This document shows, one piece after another, positions 8,682 through 17,909 of a DNA stretch of 64,000 nt. The notes under the pieces were generated by a model. It was given only the letters and a program-made list of their open reading frames with translations. It ran no database searches and was not told where the DNA came from. The stretch is from Sulfitobacter faviae (lineage in GTDB: Bacteria; Pseudomonadota; Alphaproteobacteria; Rhodobacterales; Rhodobacteraceae). Position 1 is the stretch's first letter; every line of letters starts with the position of its first letter. The position numbers were made by a program, and so were the translations under genes. Where the stretch lies: the NCBI RefSeq assembly GCF_029870955.1, contig NZ_PGFQ01000001.1, positions 2,976,001 through 3,040,000 of the forward strand, read 5' to 3'.

Positions 8682-10101
8682 TTAAAAGTCGCGGTTGCGG
8701 TAGGCGTCGAGCGCCCGTTCCCGCCCTTCTGACAGATCGACGATCGGATCGGGGTAATCATCCTCTGGGCTCCGGCCCCAGCGGCGTGGGATCGCGGCGA
8801 AATAGGCCAGCGCCTCGTCACTCGGTTTCGCGCGGCCCTCGGCGATCCAACGGCGGGTGTAGTCGCGCCCCTTGTCGAAACGATCAAGCTGGGTCTCGGG
8901 GTTGAAAATGCGAAAGAACGGCGTCGCATCGGGGCCGGATCCTGCGGCCCATTGCCAGCCCATCGCATTATTGGCCGGATCCCAGTCGATCAAGTGTTCT
9001 TCGAACCACTTTTGCCCGATCCGCCAATGGCACATCAGGTGCTTGGTCAGATAGCTCGCCACGATCATGCGACCCCGGTTGTGCATGCGCCCCGTGACCT
9101 GCAATTCGCGCATGGCCGCGTCGACGAAAGGCACCCCGGTGCGCCCCTGTTTCCACGCCAGCACCTCGGCGCGGCGCTCGTCCTCGTTCCATGGGAAAGC
9201 CTGCCATTCCTCGCGCCAGTTTTGGTCAAGGATGCGCGGCGTGTGATACATCAGGTGATAAGCAAACTCGCGCCATGCGAGTTCCTTGAGGAAGGTCTCA
9301 GCCCCGCGCTTGCCCTCCTGCATGGCCCGCTGGCCCGCGTGCCAGCACTGGGCCGGGCTGATCTCACCTAATGACAGGTTTTCCGACAGGGCCGAGGTCC
9401 CGTCTTCGCCCGGCATGTCGCGGCTTTCGTCATAGCCTTCGACGATATGGGCCATGAATGAGCCAAGCCGGGCCTGAGCCGCGGCCCCCCCAAGCGGACA
9501 TAGGGGCGCACTACGTCGCGACCGCGCTGCATCTCGGCGTCCATTTGCCAATCGTCGAGCGCGGCGCTCTGGGGCCAGTTTGGCGGGGCTGGGATGTCGC
9601 TCGGGGTGGCCAAGGGGGTTGCCACATCGCGGCCCCGGACTGCCTTCCAATAGGGGGTGAAGACTTTGTAAAAAGCGCCGGTCTTGGTCTCAACCGTCCA
9701 AGGCTCGAACATCAGATGCCCGGCAAAACTGCAGGCCTCGGCCCCATCGTCCTTTAGCGCCTCTTTGACCTTGGCGTCGCGGTCGATCGCGGCGGGATCG
9801 TAAAGGCGGCTCCAATAGACCGCCCCGCGCCGGTGGCCTCGATTACCTCGCGCAGCACCTCAAGCGCATCGCCACGGCGCAGGATCAGGCGGCTGCCCTT
9901 CTCGGCCAAAGTCTCCCCAAGGCAGCCTAAGGCCAGCCCGAGGCGGAATTTTGGCGCCGCGCCCAAAGCTTCCGATTGTGCGTCGTGGATGAACAGCGGG
10001 ATCACCGGGCGGCCCGACTGGCAGGCCGCCGTCAGGGCGGGATGGTCGCTCAGCCGCAGATCGCGGCGGAACCACATGATAATCGGGGAATTGTCGCTCA
10101 C
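8682..10101 (-). CDS. phrB: Deoxyribodipyrimidine photolyase (two frameshifts in the sequence)
   Basis: Blue-light flavoenzyme that reverses UV pyrimidine dimers. N-terminal photolyase domain (IIMWFRRDLRLSDHPAL) and C-terminal FAD-binding domain (WREFAYHLMYHTP; TGRMHNRGRMIVASYL; WDPANNAMGWQWAAGSGPDA) are clear. Breaks in CCCC at 9823-9826 and in the seven-C run at 9485-9491 are each repaired by one base; repaired length is 473 residues. I prefer the GTG at 10101, which places WFRRDLRL ten residues in, over the ATG at 10137, which adds 12 unconserved residues. The class (CPD or 6-4) cannot be assigned with certainty; overall it resembles class I CPD enzymes. Confidence 0.9.
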
Positions 10102-10162
10102 GTTCGGGGTCTTGCTCCTGCACTTGTCCCGAAACATAGCGCCCCTGCGCCGGGGTCAAGGA

Positions 10163-11386
10163 TCAGAGCAGATCATCCAGCGCGTTCAACAGTTTGTCCA
10201 TTTCATCCTGCGTTGTGTAATGGGTGAAGCTGAGGCGGAGCACGCCTTTGGCCTCATCCACCCCCATCGCACCAAGCGCCCGGCCCGCGTAGAAGGTGCC
10301 ACCCCCTGCCATGATGCCGCGTGCGGCCAATGCCTGCGCCATCTCGACCCCCGGTCGATCAAGCGCCAAGGCCACCGTGGGCGCTCGGGTCGCCGCATCG
10401 GTGGGGCCGATGACTCGCACCGAGTTGCGCGCCGCCATGGCATCCAGCAGCGGTTGCAGCAAAGCCGTCTCATGGGCGCGCATTGCGTCATGCACAGCGA
10501 CACCGCGTGCCGTGGCCCCGGCAGTGCCGCCGATATGGTGGGCGTGGAAGGCGTCGATATAATCCGCCATGCCCGCGCTGGCTGCGATCTGCGCGTGATC
10601 CGGCCCGGCGGGGGTGAAACGCTTGTAAAGCACGTCTCCATTGAAGTGATGCGCTTGGTTCGGCAGCAGTTCGGCCAGCGCCCGGCGGATGACCATGACA
10701 CCCTGATGCGGCCCGAAGGTCTTGTAAGCGGAAAAGAGGTAGATATCCGGCCCCAGCACCCCGAGATCGGCAAATCCATGCGGCGCATAAGAGACGCCAT
10801 CGACGCAGACGAAAGCACCGGCCGCATGGGCCAGCGCCGTGATCTCGGTCACCGGGTTGATCTCGCCCACCACATTTGAGCAATGCGGGAAGCAGACCAG
10901 CCGGACATTCTCGTCCAAGAGGTCTTCGAGCTTTGCCGGATCGAGATGCCCGGTTTCAGGGTCGATCTGCCATTCACGGATCTCGATCCCCCGCTCGGCC
11001 AGCCGCCGCCACGGGCCGGTATTGGCCTCATGGTCCTGATTGGTCACGACGATCGCCTCACCGGGCTGCATCATCTGGCCGAAAGCCTGCGCCAACACAT
11101 AGGTGTTCTGCGTGGTCGAGGGGCCAAAGCTCAGCTCCTCCGGCGTCACGCCAAGGATCGCGGCCATGCGGGTGCGGGCTTCGTCCATCTCCTCCCCACC
11201 AAGGCGGCTGGCCTCATAGGCGCCGTAGGGCTGCACCTTTCGCTGGGAGTAGAAGCGATGCAGCCGGTCGATCACTTGGCGGCAGGTGTAAGACCCACCG
11301 GCGTTCTCAAAGAAAGCCTGCCCTTGAAGGCTCGGCTCGGCGAAGGCGGGAAATTGGGCGCGGACCCATTCGGAATCAATATGCAT
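10163..11386 (-). CDS. Class V aminotransferase, cysteine desulfurase-like
   Basis: PLP-dependent fold-type I enzyme of about 407 residues. The PLP lysine is in FSAYKTFGPHQG, the cofactor Asp/His region is FVCVDGVSYAPHG, and the start reads MHIDSEWVRAQFPAF. The ATG at 11386 is preferred over an upstream in-frame start at 11461, whose extension is Arg-rich and non-conserved. The protein resembles the cysteine desulfurase-like subgroup (VC1184 type), not IscS or SufS proper: no clear active-site Cys loop is seen. Substrate unknown. It sits upstream of photolyase on the same strand, and its stop codon overlaps a TGATCC element discussed in the findings. Confidence 0.82.
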   Translation of the reverse strand: MHIDSEWVRAQFPAFAEPSLQGQAFFENAGGSYTCRQVIDRLHRFYSQRKVQPYGAYEASRLGGEEMDEARTRMAAILGVTPEELSFGPSTTQNTYVLAQAFGQMMQPGEAIVVTNQDHEANTGPWRRLAERGIEIREWQIDPETGHLDPAKLEDLLDENVRLVCFPHCSNVVGEINPVTEITALAHAAGAFVCVDGVSYAPHGFADLGVLGPDIYLFSAYKTFGPHQGVMVIRRALAELLPNQAHHFNGDVLYKRFTPAGPDHAQIAASAGMADYIDAFHAHHIGGTAGATARGVAVHDAMRAHETALLQPLLDAMAARNSVRVIGPTDAATRAPTVALALDRPGVEMAQALAARGIMAGGGTFYAGRALGAMGVDEAKGVLRLSFTHYTTQDEMDKLLNALDDLL

Positions 11387-11484
11387 GGCGCGAAGGTTGA
11401 CCGCAGCGCGGCCAAGGTCAAGCGCCCAAAGAAAACGGCGCCCCCGAAGGGCCGCCGTCATCCGTGTTGCAAAGGCTGTGCAGG

Positions 11485-13120
11485 TTAACGAATTCTACGC
11501 TCGTCCTGCAGGCCACGGAAGATGCAGAAGCACATGAAGAGCAGCAGCAGCGTGAACAGCAACCCGGTGGAGATCACCATGGATTGCAGCGCCGCCAAAC
11601 CGCCGCCGATCAACAGCGCGATGGCCACGGCACCCTCAAAGATGCACCAGAACACCCGCTGCGGCACCGGCGCGTCGACCTTGCCGCCTGCGGTGATCGT
11701 GTCGATCACAAGCGACCCGGAGTCGGACGAGGTGACGAAGAACACCACCACCAGCACGATGCCGATGAAGGAGGTGATCGAAGCCAGCGGCAGCGCGTCG
11801 AGCATTTTGAACAGCTGCAACGGCAGACCCGCATCTTGCGCCGCGGTGTAGCCGTCGTTCAACACCTGATGGATCGCGGTGCCGCCAAAGATCGACATCC
11901 AGAGCACACAGACCAGCGAGGGGATCAGCAGCACGCAGATCACGAATTCCCGCACGGTGCGGCCCCGGCTGACGCGGGCGATGAACATGCCGACGAAGGG
12001 TGACCAGCTGATCCACCATGCCCAGTAGAAGGCCGTCCAGCCCTGGGAGAAGTTCACGTCTTCACGGCCAAACGGGTTCGCCAGCGCGGGCAGATATTCG
12101 ATATAGGCCACCAGCGATTCCCAGAAGAAGGACAGCAGGAAGATCGTCGGTCCGACAAAGAGCGTGAACAGCGCCAGCAAGGCGGCCAGCCCCATGTTGA
12201 TCTCACTCAGCACCTTCACACCGCCATCAAGGCCGCGCAGAACCGAGACCAGCGCCACGGCGGTGATCAGGGAAATCAGCACGATCTCGGAGGTGGTGCC
12301 GGTTGGGATGCCGAATAATTCGTTCAGACCCGCGTTCGCCTGCGTGGCCCCCAGACCGAGCGACGTCGCCAGACCAAAGAGCGTGGCGAAAACCGCGATG
12401 GTGTCGATGATATGCCCGGGCCAGCCCCAAACACGTTCGCCCAGAACCGGGTAAAAGGCCGAGCGGATCGTCAGCGGCAGACCTTTGTTATAGGTGAACA
12501 ACGCCAGCGCCAGCGCGACGATGGCATAGATCGCCCAAGGGTGCAGACCCCAGTGATAGATCGTCGCCGCCATGCCAAGGCGCAGCGAACCGGCCTCGTC
12601 ACCCGTGGCGGCACCCAAGGGGCCCAGTCGGTGCGCAAACCGTTTTCTGTCGTGATCTCGCCCATGGAGGTCGAGAAATGGGTCAAAGGCTCGGAGACGC
12701 CGTAGAACATCAGGCCAATGCCCATGCCCGCCGCGAAAAGCATCGCAAACCAGCCCAGATAGGTATAATCCGCGACCGCTTCATTGCCGCCAAGGCGGAC
12801 ACTGCCAAAGGGCGTGACGATCAGCAAAAGTGCAAAGATCACCACCAGGTCGGCAGAGCCGATCAGGAACCAGTCGAAGTTCTTGGTGGTAAAGTTGAAC
12901 ATGGCCGAGAAGATCGCGGCGGCCTGTTCCGGCAATGCGATGGTGTAGAACACGAAGACCACGACCGCGATCCCCGAGATTAGAAAGACCGGGTTGTGAA
13001 TATCCAGCCCGAACGGCCCGATCTGCCGTTCGATATTGTCCTGACCGATCTCATAATCGGTATCGATCACATCCGCCTTGCCCTCAGGCTCGGGATGCCG
13101 TGCGAATTGGTATCGCTCAT
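11485..13120 (-). CDS. BCCT-family betaine/choline/carnitine-type transporter (two frameshifts in the sequence)
   Basis: Twelve-helix secondary transporter for quaternary ammonium osmolytes such as glycine betaine or choline. The unwound-helix motif GMGIGLMFYG is the sodium-coupled (BetP-like) version and the substrate-site segment WWISWSPFVGMFIARVSRGR is intact. Two breaks are repaired by one base each: GGGG at 12619-12622, and GGG at 13092-13094 near the N-terminus. The second repair links ATG at 13120 (ribosome binding site AGAGGGAA) through MSDTNSHGIPEPEGKADV to the long frame, giving 545 residues. Exact substrate is not determinable. Betaine uptake would suit the DMSP and methyl-group genes nearby. 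Confidence 0.88.
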
Positions 13121-13296
13121 TATCTGTTCCCTCTTTGATGACAGATTACCGCGCAAAACGCGGCCTTCTGTTTTTCTCATCCGTGCGCAACAGGATAGAG
13201 GCCTGCGGCCATTGGGCAAGCCATTGCGGCCAAGCCCCCTTGGAAACTTGGCTAAAACGACCTTTTCGGTATCTGCTGCGACGTAAGTTTGGGGGA

Positions 13297-13722
13297 CTAC
13301 CCTGTCCCGAGCGCGGCTGCAATCGCATCGGCCTGTTCGCGAATCCGGTCCATGTCGCCTTGGACACCGGGCGGACGCAGCTTATCGCCCTCATGCCGCG
13401 GCAGGATGTGGTAGTGGAGGTGAAAGACCTCTTGCCCGCCTGCGGCCTCGTTAAACTGCTGCACCGTGATGCCATCGGCGCCAAAGGCGCGCAGGCAGGC
13501 GTTGGCGACTTTCTGAACCGTCGCAAGACAATCCGCCAATTGTGCGGGGCTCGCGTCGAGCATGTTGCGGCAGGGGGACTTGGGGATCACCAGACAATGC
13601 CCTTCGGCGCGGGGCATGATGTCCATGAAGCAATAGGTCTTGTCGTCCTCATAGACCTTAAAGCTGGGGATCTCTTTGCGCAGAATTTTGGCAAAGATAT
13701 TGTCGTCGTCGTAGCTGGCCAT
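13297..13722 (-). CDS. HIT family protein
   Basis: Histidine-triad nucleotide hydrolase of about 141 residues. The catalytic motif HLHYHILPRH (HxHxHxx) is complete, and the N-terminal NIFAKILRKEIPS is typical of HinT-like proteins that hydrolyse AMP-lysine or adenosine phosphoramidates. Two consecutive ATG codons (13725 and 13722) are present; AGGAG is only 3 nt from the first and 6 nt from the second, so the second is the better start. It follows acuI on the same strand after 66 nt and could be co-transcribed, but no functional link is evident. Confidence 0.92.
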   Translation of the reverse strand: MASYDDDNIFAKILRKEIPSFKVYEDDKTYCFMDIMPRAEGHCLVIPKSPCRNMLDASPAQLADCLATVQKVANACLRAFGADGITVQQFNEAAGGQEVFHLHYHILPRHEGDKLRPPGVQGDMDRIREQADAIAAALGTG

Positions 13723-13788
13723 CATGCTCTCCTTCTGGCGGTCGGGCGGCGCGGACCATTAACCACACCGCCCCGCGCCGAGGCAATA

Positions 13789-14775
13789 TCAAGCGTTTAC
13801 GTCGACGACCACCCGGCCCTTGACCTGCCCTTTCAGGATGTCCGCCCCCAGTTGCGGCAGGTCGCTGAGCCCAGCGGGTTGGACCATCGTCTCAAGCTTG
13901 TCAATTGGCAGGTCTTTGGCCACCCGCTCCCAGGCGCGCAGACGGTTGTCATAGGGCTGCATGACGCTGTCGATGCCCAAGAGGTTCACGCCGCGCAGCA
14001 GGAACGGGATCACCGTGGCAGGCAGGGCCGCACCGCCCGCAAGGCCCACGGCCGCCACGCTCGCCCCATATTCCATCTGACCCAGCACGCGGGCCAGCAT
14101 CGCGCCGCCCACGGCATCGACGCATCCGCCCCATGTCTCGCCCTCAAGGGGGCGTTTGACCGTCTCGTTGATCTCGTCCCGCGCGACGATCCGGGCCGCT
14201 CCAAGGCTCTTGAGGTAATCTTCGGTCTCGGGCCGCCCGGTGACCGCCGCCACCTCATAGCCGAGGTTGGCAAGGATCGCCGTGGCGACGGAGCCCACGC
14301 CCCCCGCAGCACCCGTGACCAGAACCGGGCCCTTCTTGATGCCGTGATCCTCTAGCGCCATGACGGCCAGCATCGCGGTGAAACCTGCCGTGCCCACGGC
14401 CATCGCTTGCCGCGTGTTCAGCCCTTCGGGCAGCGGCACCAGCCAATCGGCCTTGACCCGCGCCTTTTGCGCATAGCCGCCCCAATGCGCCTCGCCGACG
14501 CGCCAACCGGTCAACACCACCTTGTCGCCGGGCTTGTAACGGTCGTCATTCGAGGTCTCGACCGTGCCGGCGAAATCAATGCCCGGCACATGCGGATAGT
14601 TGCGGACCAAGCCACCACCCGGCCCGATGCATAGGCCGTCTTTGTAGTTCACGGTGGAATATTCGACCGCGACCGTCACCTCGGCCTCGGGCAGTTGGTC
14701 TTCGGTGATCTGGGTGACCTCGGCCTGGGTCTTGCCTTCGTCATCCTTGTTTACAATCAGCGCATTGAAGCTCAT
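13789..14775 (-). CDS. acuI: Acrylyl-CoA reductase AcuI (MDR family)
   Basis: NADPH-dependent zinc-independent medium-chain reductase converting toxic acryloyl-CoA to propionyl-CoA in the DMSP cleavage route. The 328-residue protein has the N-terminal groES-like domain (STVNYKDGLCIG, FAGTVE) and a Rossmann fold with VTGAAGGVGSVA. It belongs to the YhdH/AcuI branch (quinone-oxidoreductase-like). It lies 36 nt downstream of dmdA; dmdA-acuI pairing is a known Roseobacter arrangement, which is the main support for AcuI over a generic YhdH name. Confidence 0.9.
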   Translation of the reverse strand: MSFNALIVNKDDEGKTQAEVTQITEDQLPEAEVTVAVEYSTVNYKDGLCIGPGGGLVRNYPHVPGIDFAGTVETSNDDRYKPGDKVVLTGWRVGEAHWGGYAQKARVKADWLVPLPEGLNTRQAMAVGTAGFTAMLAVMALEDHGIKKGPVLVTGAAGGVGSVATAILANLGYEVAAVTGRPETEDYLKSLGAARIVARDEINETVKRPLEGETWGGCVDAVGGAMLARVLGQMEYGASVAAVGLAGGAALPATVIPFLLRGVNLLGIDSVMQPYDNRLRAWERVAKDLPIDKLETMVQPAGLSDLPQLGADILKGQVKGRVVVDVNA

Positions 14776-14811
14776 CTTTCATCTCCTTTTCAGGTTTCAA
14801 TCGACCGGACC

Positions 14812-15913
14812 TCAGGCCCAGAAACTGTCCCGTACGGTCACGTCACGCGCGCCATCGGGGTGTGCGCCCGCAATCGCGTGCCCGGGTCCCAATGGGTCAT
14901 GCGCACCATTCCGATGGCGACATTCACGCCAAAGTCGGGGGACCAAACCGCTGAGGTCACCTGCCCCACGCGCTTGTCGCCCGCCATCAAGGGCCAGACA
15001 CGATCACAAAGCGGCACCGGATCGCCCGCGATCTCTAGGGGACGTATCTGTTGCACCGGACCCTCTTTTGCCACCCGCAGCAGCGCATCTCGGCCGATAC
15101 AGCCCATCGCCGCCTGCGTGTCGCAGAGCTTGCCAAGACCGCATTCGTGGGGCGTGTTGTCGTCGGTCATGTCATTGCCATAGCTCAACAATCCGCCCTC
15201 GATCCGCTCAATCAGGTTCGGACAGCCCGCGCGCACATCCAGATCTCGGCCCGCCTCGAAAAGCGCCTCCCAAAGCGGCATCGCGATGTCGGCCCCTTCG
15301 GTATAAATCTCAAAGCCGCCCTGTTTGGAGTAGCCGGAGCGCGCGACATTCATGGCGCGCCCTTGAAACTGGAACTCCCCGAAGCGGAAGAACTTCACCT
15401 CCTGCACCCCCGCGCCAAAGACGCGTTCCATCAGGTCTTCGGCTTTCGGCCCCTGCACCGCCAGCAGGTTCACATCCGGCTCATCGACCAAAACATCAAG
15501 ATGATAACCGTTGCATATCCCTTGGCCCACAACAACAAATCGCTATCGGCGATGGAAATCCACCAACGATCCTCGGCCAGTTTCACCGCCACCGGATCAT
15601 TGAGCATCCCACCCGTCTCATCCACGATCGGCACATAGACACAGCGGCCCGGCGCCACATCGCGCAGGTCGCGCGGTGTCAGCATTTGCATCAGTCGAGA
15701 AGCATCGGGCCCGCGCAGTTCGACCTGTCTTTCGCAAGCAACGTCCCAGACTTGCACGGCTTTCTTCAAGTGGTGATAATCCGCCTCGGTACTCTCAAAT
15801 ACGGTGGGCAGCAGCATCCGGTTGTAGACCGTATAGGCTTTCACCCCCGCCGCCTCGACCCCGGCAGAGAATGGCGTGCGCCTGATCCGGCGCGAGGGAG
15901 AGAATTCGGCCAT
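14812..15913 (-). CDS. dmdA: Dimethylsulfoniopropionate demethylase DmdA (two frameshifts in the sequence)
   Basis: Tetrahydrofolate-dependent enzyme of the GcvT fold that moves a methyl group from DMSP to THF, giving methylmercaptopropionate. Breaks at CCC 15519-15521 and GGGG 14857-14860 are each repaired by one base, joining LLLWAKG to ICNGYHLDV and restoring the C-terminus GARDVTVRDSFWA with a TGA at 14812-14814; repaired length 367 residues, typical for DmdA. Segments supporting the family are WDVACERQVELRGPDA, LAVQGPKAEDLM and FRFGEFQFQG. Being next to acuI supports DmdA over a glycine-cleavage T protein. Its ATG overlaps the DinB gene stop by one base (TGATG), so it is translated from a longer operon mRNA. 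Confidence 0.92.
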
Positions 15914-16413
15914 CAGCCCTCCTCCGGCATAAAGATGAAATCGGTCACCGGCGCGTCACATCCGGCGCTGGTGAGCATGGCGTGCACTTGGCCGCGGTGA
16001 TGGGTTTGGTGGTTGAAGAAATGCACCACACATCCCGCCATCGGCTTAGAAACATCGCGCTGCAAGATACCGGAATGCCACGTTAAATCCCCATCCAGCC
16101 TTGACTGCTCCAGCCCCGCCGCCCATTGAGAAATGGCAAGATCGCAGTGCCCTCGCGCCAAAACCCAAGCGTCGCCTGAGGGGCAAAGCTCGGTGTCTTT
16201 GCCTTCCGGTTTTGGCGCGGCAGGGTCGAACCGCGACAGCCAGAGTTGATCGCACCACAGAAGATGGTTCAACGTGCCGAGGATGGAGCCGAAGAACGCC
16301 CCGCGATCCTGCGTTAACGATGCTTCATCCAAAGTCTGAACGATATTCGACAACTGTCTGTTTTGCCACGCATTATAGCGCGCCATTTCCTTGGCATAGG
16401 TGGGGGTGATCAC
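15913..16413 (-). CDS. DinB/YfiT-like metal-binding protein
   Basis: A 166-residue four-helix-bundle protein of the DinB superfamily. Likely metal ligands are His in LGTLNHLLWCD and the paired His in NHQTHHRGQVHAM, the family's C-terminal signature. Many members act as thiol-dependent transferases (bacillithiol or mycothiol type), but no such role can be shown here. It begins with GTG overlapping the DUF1326 stop and ends overlapping the dmdA ATG, so it is embedded in the dmdA operon. Confidence 0.85.
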   Translation of the reverse strand: MITPTYAKEMARYNAWQNRQLSNIVQTLDEASLTQDRGAFFGSILGTLNHLLWCDQLWLSRFDPAAPKPEGKDTELCPSGDAWVLARGHCDLAISQWAAGLEQSRLDGDLTWHSGILQRDVSKPMAGCVVHFFNHQTHHRGQVHAMLTSAGCDAPVTDFIFMPEEG

Positions 16414-17042
16414 CGCGCCCCCTGCCAGTCGATCGCGCAGACCTCAGCCGATTTGCCACCGAAATCCCAGACCCGGCCATAGTCCCGGACCTTGGATTTT
16501 ACGCCACGCGCAGCGACGATATTCGGACCCATCCAGTATTTCGAGTTGGTGATCGTCACCGGCTCCCCCGGTTCGGCACCGGCCAACATCTCGATCTCGC
16601 CGTTGATCTTTCGGCCAATGTTGATGACCCGGCGGTTGCCGTCGCGAATGATTTCGACCGGGGCGCGTTCGGCGCCGATGATCTCGCTCACCAACATGGT
16701 GAACAACCCCGTGGTGCCGCCCGCAGCGCCTGAGAAGATTTGCAGCAACCCGTCATAGGCCGCCTCGCTCGCGCGGTCGTCCACATAGGCGGCGACCTTC
16801 CAATTTCCCTCGCCCATGCGGCCCGGGATGTCGACCAACAGCCCGACGTTCAGGCCGGCCAAATCCTCCCCCTCGAAATGGCCTTCGTCGATCACGATGC
16901 CCATCCACGCATGGCAGTGGCCTTCGGTCGGCAGATGCGCGCCAAGGCTGACCACGCAGGGGCAGAAGACATCGCAAGAGCAGTTCAGGAATAGCTCGCC
17001 CTTGATCGCCCAATCGGCGGGTGTCATCTCTCTGTTTGGCAT
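16410..17042 (-). CDS. DUF1326 protein with N-terminal cysteine cluster
   Basis: A 210-residue soluble protein of unknown function. The N-terminus carries a striking cluster, CSCDVFCPC (Cys21, 23, 27, 29), followed by His36 and HCH (residues 42-44), which looks like a metal- or cluster-binding site. The rest is a beta-rich DUF1326 fold. It starts 1 nt after the stop of the DUF2182 membrane-protein gene and overlaps the DinB gene. DUF1326 and DUF2182 genes commonly occur together, so the pair probably acts as one unit. No experimentally known function is known to me. Confidence 0.85.
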   Translation of the reverse strand: MPNREMTPADWAIKGELFLNCSCDVFCPCVVSLGAHLPTEGHCHAWMGIVIDEGHFEGEDLAGLNVGLLVDIPGRMGEGNWKVAAYVDDRASEAAYDGLLQIFSGAAGGTTGLFTMLVSEIIGAERAPVEIIRDGNRRVINIGRKINGEIEMLAGAEPGEPVTITNSKYWMGPNIVAARGVKSKVRDYGRVWDFGGKSAEVCAIDWQGAR

Positions 17043-17043
17043 A

Positions 17044-17832
17044 TCATCCTCCTGTGATCATGGGCCAACCCGCCACGACACCTGCGCCGAGGATCAGGGC
17101 GAAACCCATTGGTTTTGTTACGTAATGCCCGATCTGGGGCAGTTTTTCGATGACCATGAAAAGCGTGGCCAGCCCCATCCAAGCAAGGTTCATTACCCCG
17201 CCGGCAAAGCCCAGAAGCATAAAGCCCCAGCAGCAACCTGCGCAAAAGGCACCGAGGCCCAGCCCCATGCGAAAGCCGCCCGCGGCGCCGGGGCGCCAGT
17301 GGCCCATGAAATACATCATCGGAGAGTGGCAGACGCCGTGGCAAATCTCCTTGGCGCGGGTGAATTGGAAGAGGCCTACAGCCAAAAGCAGCGCCGCCGC
17401 CGTCCAGCGCGATTTGGCGATGCCGAGCATGTCGATGACGCCGCCGTGCAGCAGGAGCAATTGCAAACCCGCGATCCCCGCCGCGAAGATCAGCCAGACC
17501 GCGAGGTAGCCTGCAAGCACCGCCAGCCAGCCCGCGCGCGTGCCATTGGCCGAAGTCATAAGGTCTTCGTAGGCGCGTAGCGTCGGCACCATGGTCGGGA
17601 CCATCATCGCCGCCATCATCGCGCCCCACATCACGAACAGTGGAAAGAAACGCGCCATGGGCATATACATATCCATGCCCGGATCCATCTGCCGCATGCG
17701 TTCGCCCATGACACCAGGGCGGCCCAGCAGATCGAGATCCATCTGCATCGCCATGCTGTACATCATCCACCAGGCGGCGAGAATTAGGGCGAAAAACCCC
17801 AGCCATAGTGTTGATCGTACCATCCCGGTCAT
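17044..17832 (-). CDS. DUF2182 integral membrane protein
   Basis: About 262 residues with roughly six membrane helices, very rich in Met, His and Cys: MMYSMAMQMDL near the N-terminus, MDPGMDMYMPMARF around residue 55, MWGAMMAAMMVPTMVPT around 75, EICHGVCHSPMMYFMGHW near 165 and CAGCCWG near 200. Such residues in and near membrane helices suggest soft-metal (copper-like) binding or transport, which is inference. It is the first gene of the minus-strand run that ends with acuI and is divergent from the GntR regulator, with a predicted operator between them. The start is the ATG at 17832 or 17823 (MTGM...). Confidence 0.8.
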   Translation of the reverse strand: MTGMVRSTLWLGFFALILAAWWMMYSMAMQMDLDLLGRPGVMGERMRQMDPGMDMYMPMARFFPLFVMWGAMMAAMMVPTMVPTLRAYEDLMTSANGTRAGWLAVLAGYLAVWLIFAAGIAGLQLLLLHGGVIDMLGIAKSRWTAAALLLAVGLFQFTRAKEICHGVCHSPMMYFMGHWRPGAAGGFRMGLGLGAFCAGCCWGFMLLGFAGGVMNLAWMGLATLFMVIEKLPQIGHYVTKPMGFALILGAGVVAGWPMITGG

Positions 17833-17865
17833 CGCCGCCCTCCCCTGCGTGCTCTTGTAGATTTA

Positions 17866-17909
17866 ATGTCAGACAATTAAAGTCCTCGCAAACACTAATT
17901 GTAAGACAT
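17866..17909. promoter_or_regulatory. Predicted GntR operator pair (inverted repeat) between divergent genes
   Basis: ATGTCAGACAATTA (17866-17879) and TAATTGTAAGACAT (17896-17909) are inverted copies matching at 12 of 14 positions with a 16-nt gap. The left copy contains TGTCAGACA, itself palindromic, in the style of GntR/FadR-family operators (TnGTnnnACnA). The right copy abuts the regulator's ATG. Position in the 77-nt divergent intergenic region suggests it controls both the regulator and the DUF2182-dmdA operon. Binding by the adjacent regulator is inferred. Confidence 0.6.

Noticed and set aside
13151-13175. Hairpin CCGCG/CGCGG followed by a T-rich stretch on the plus strand
   Set aside because: No plus-strand gene precedes it, and on the minus strand, where the flanking genes lie, there is no T run; probably chance.
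14812-15913. dmdA as a pseudogene
   Set aside because: Both breaks are single-base losses in G/C runs with intact sequence on either side, the same pattern as in essential genes of this window.
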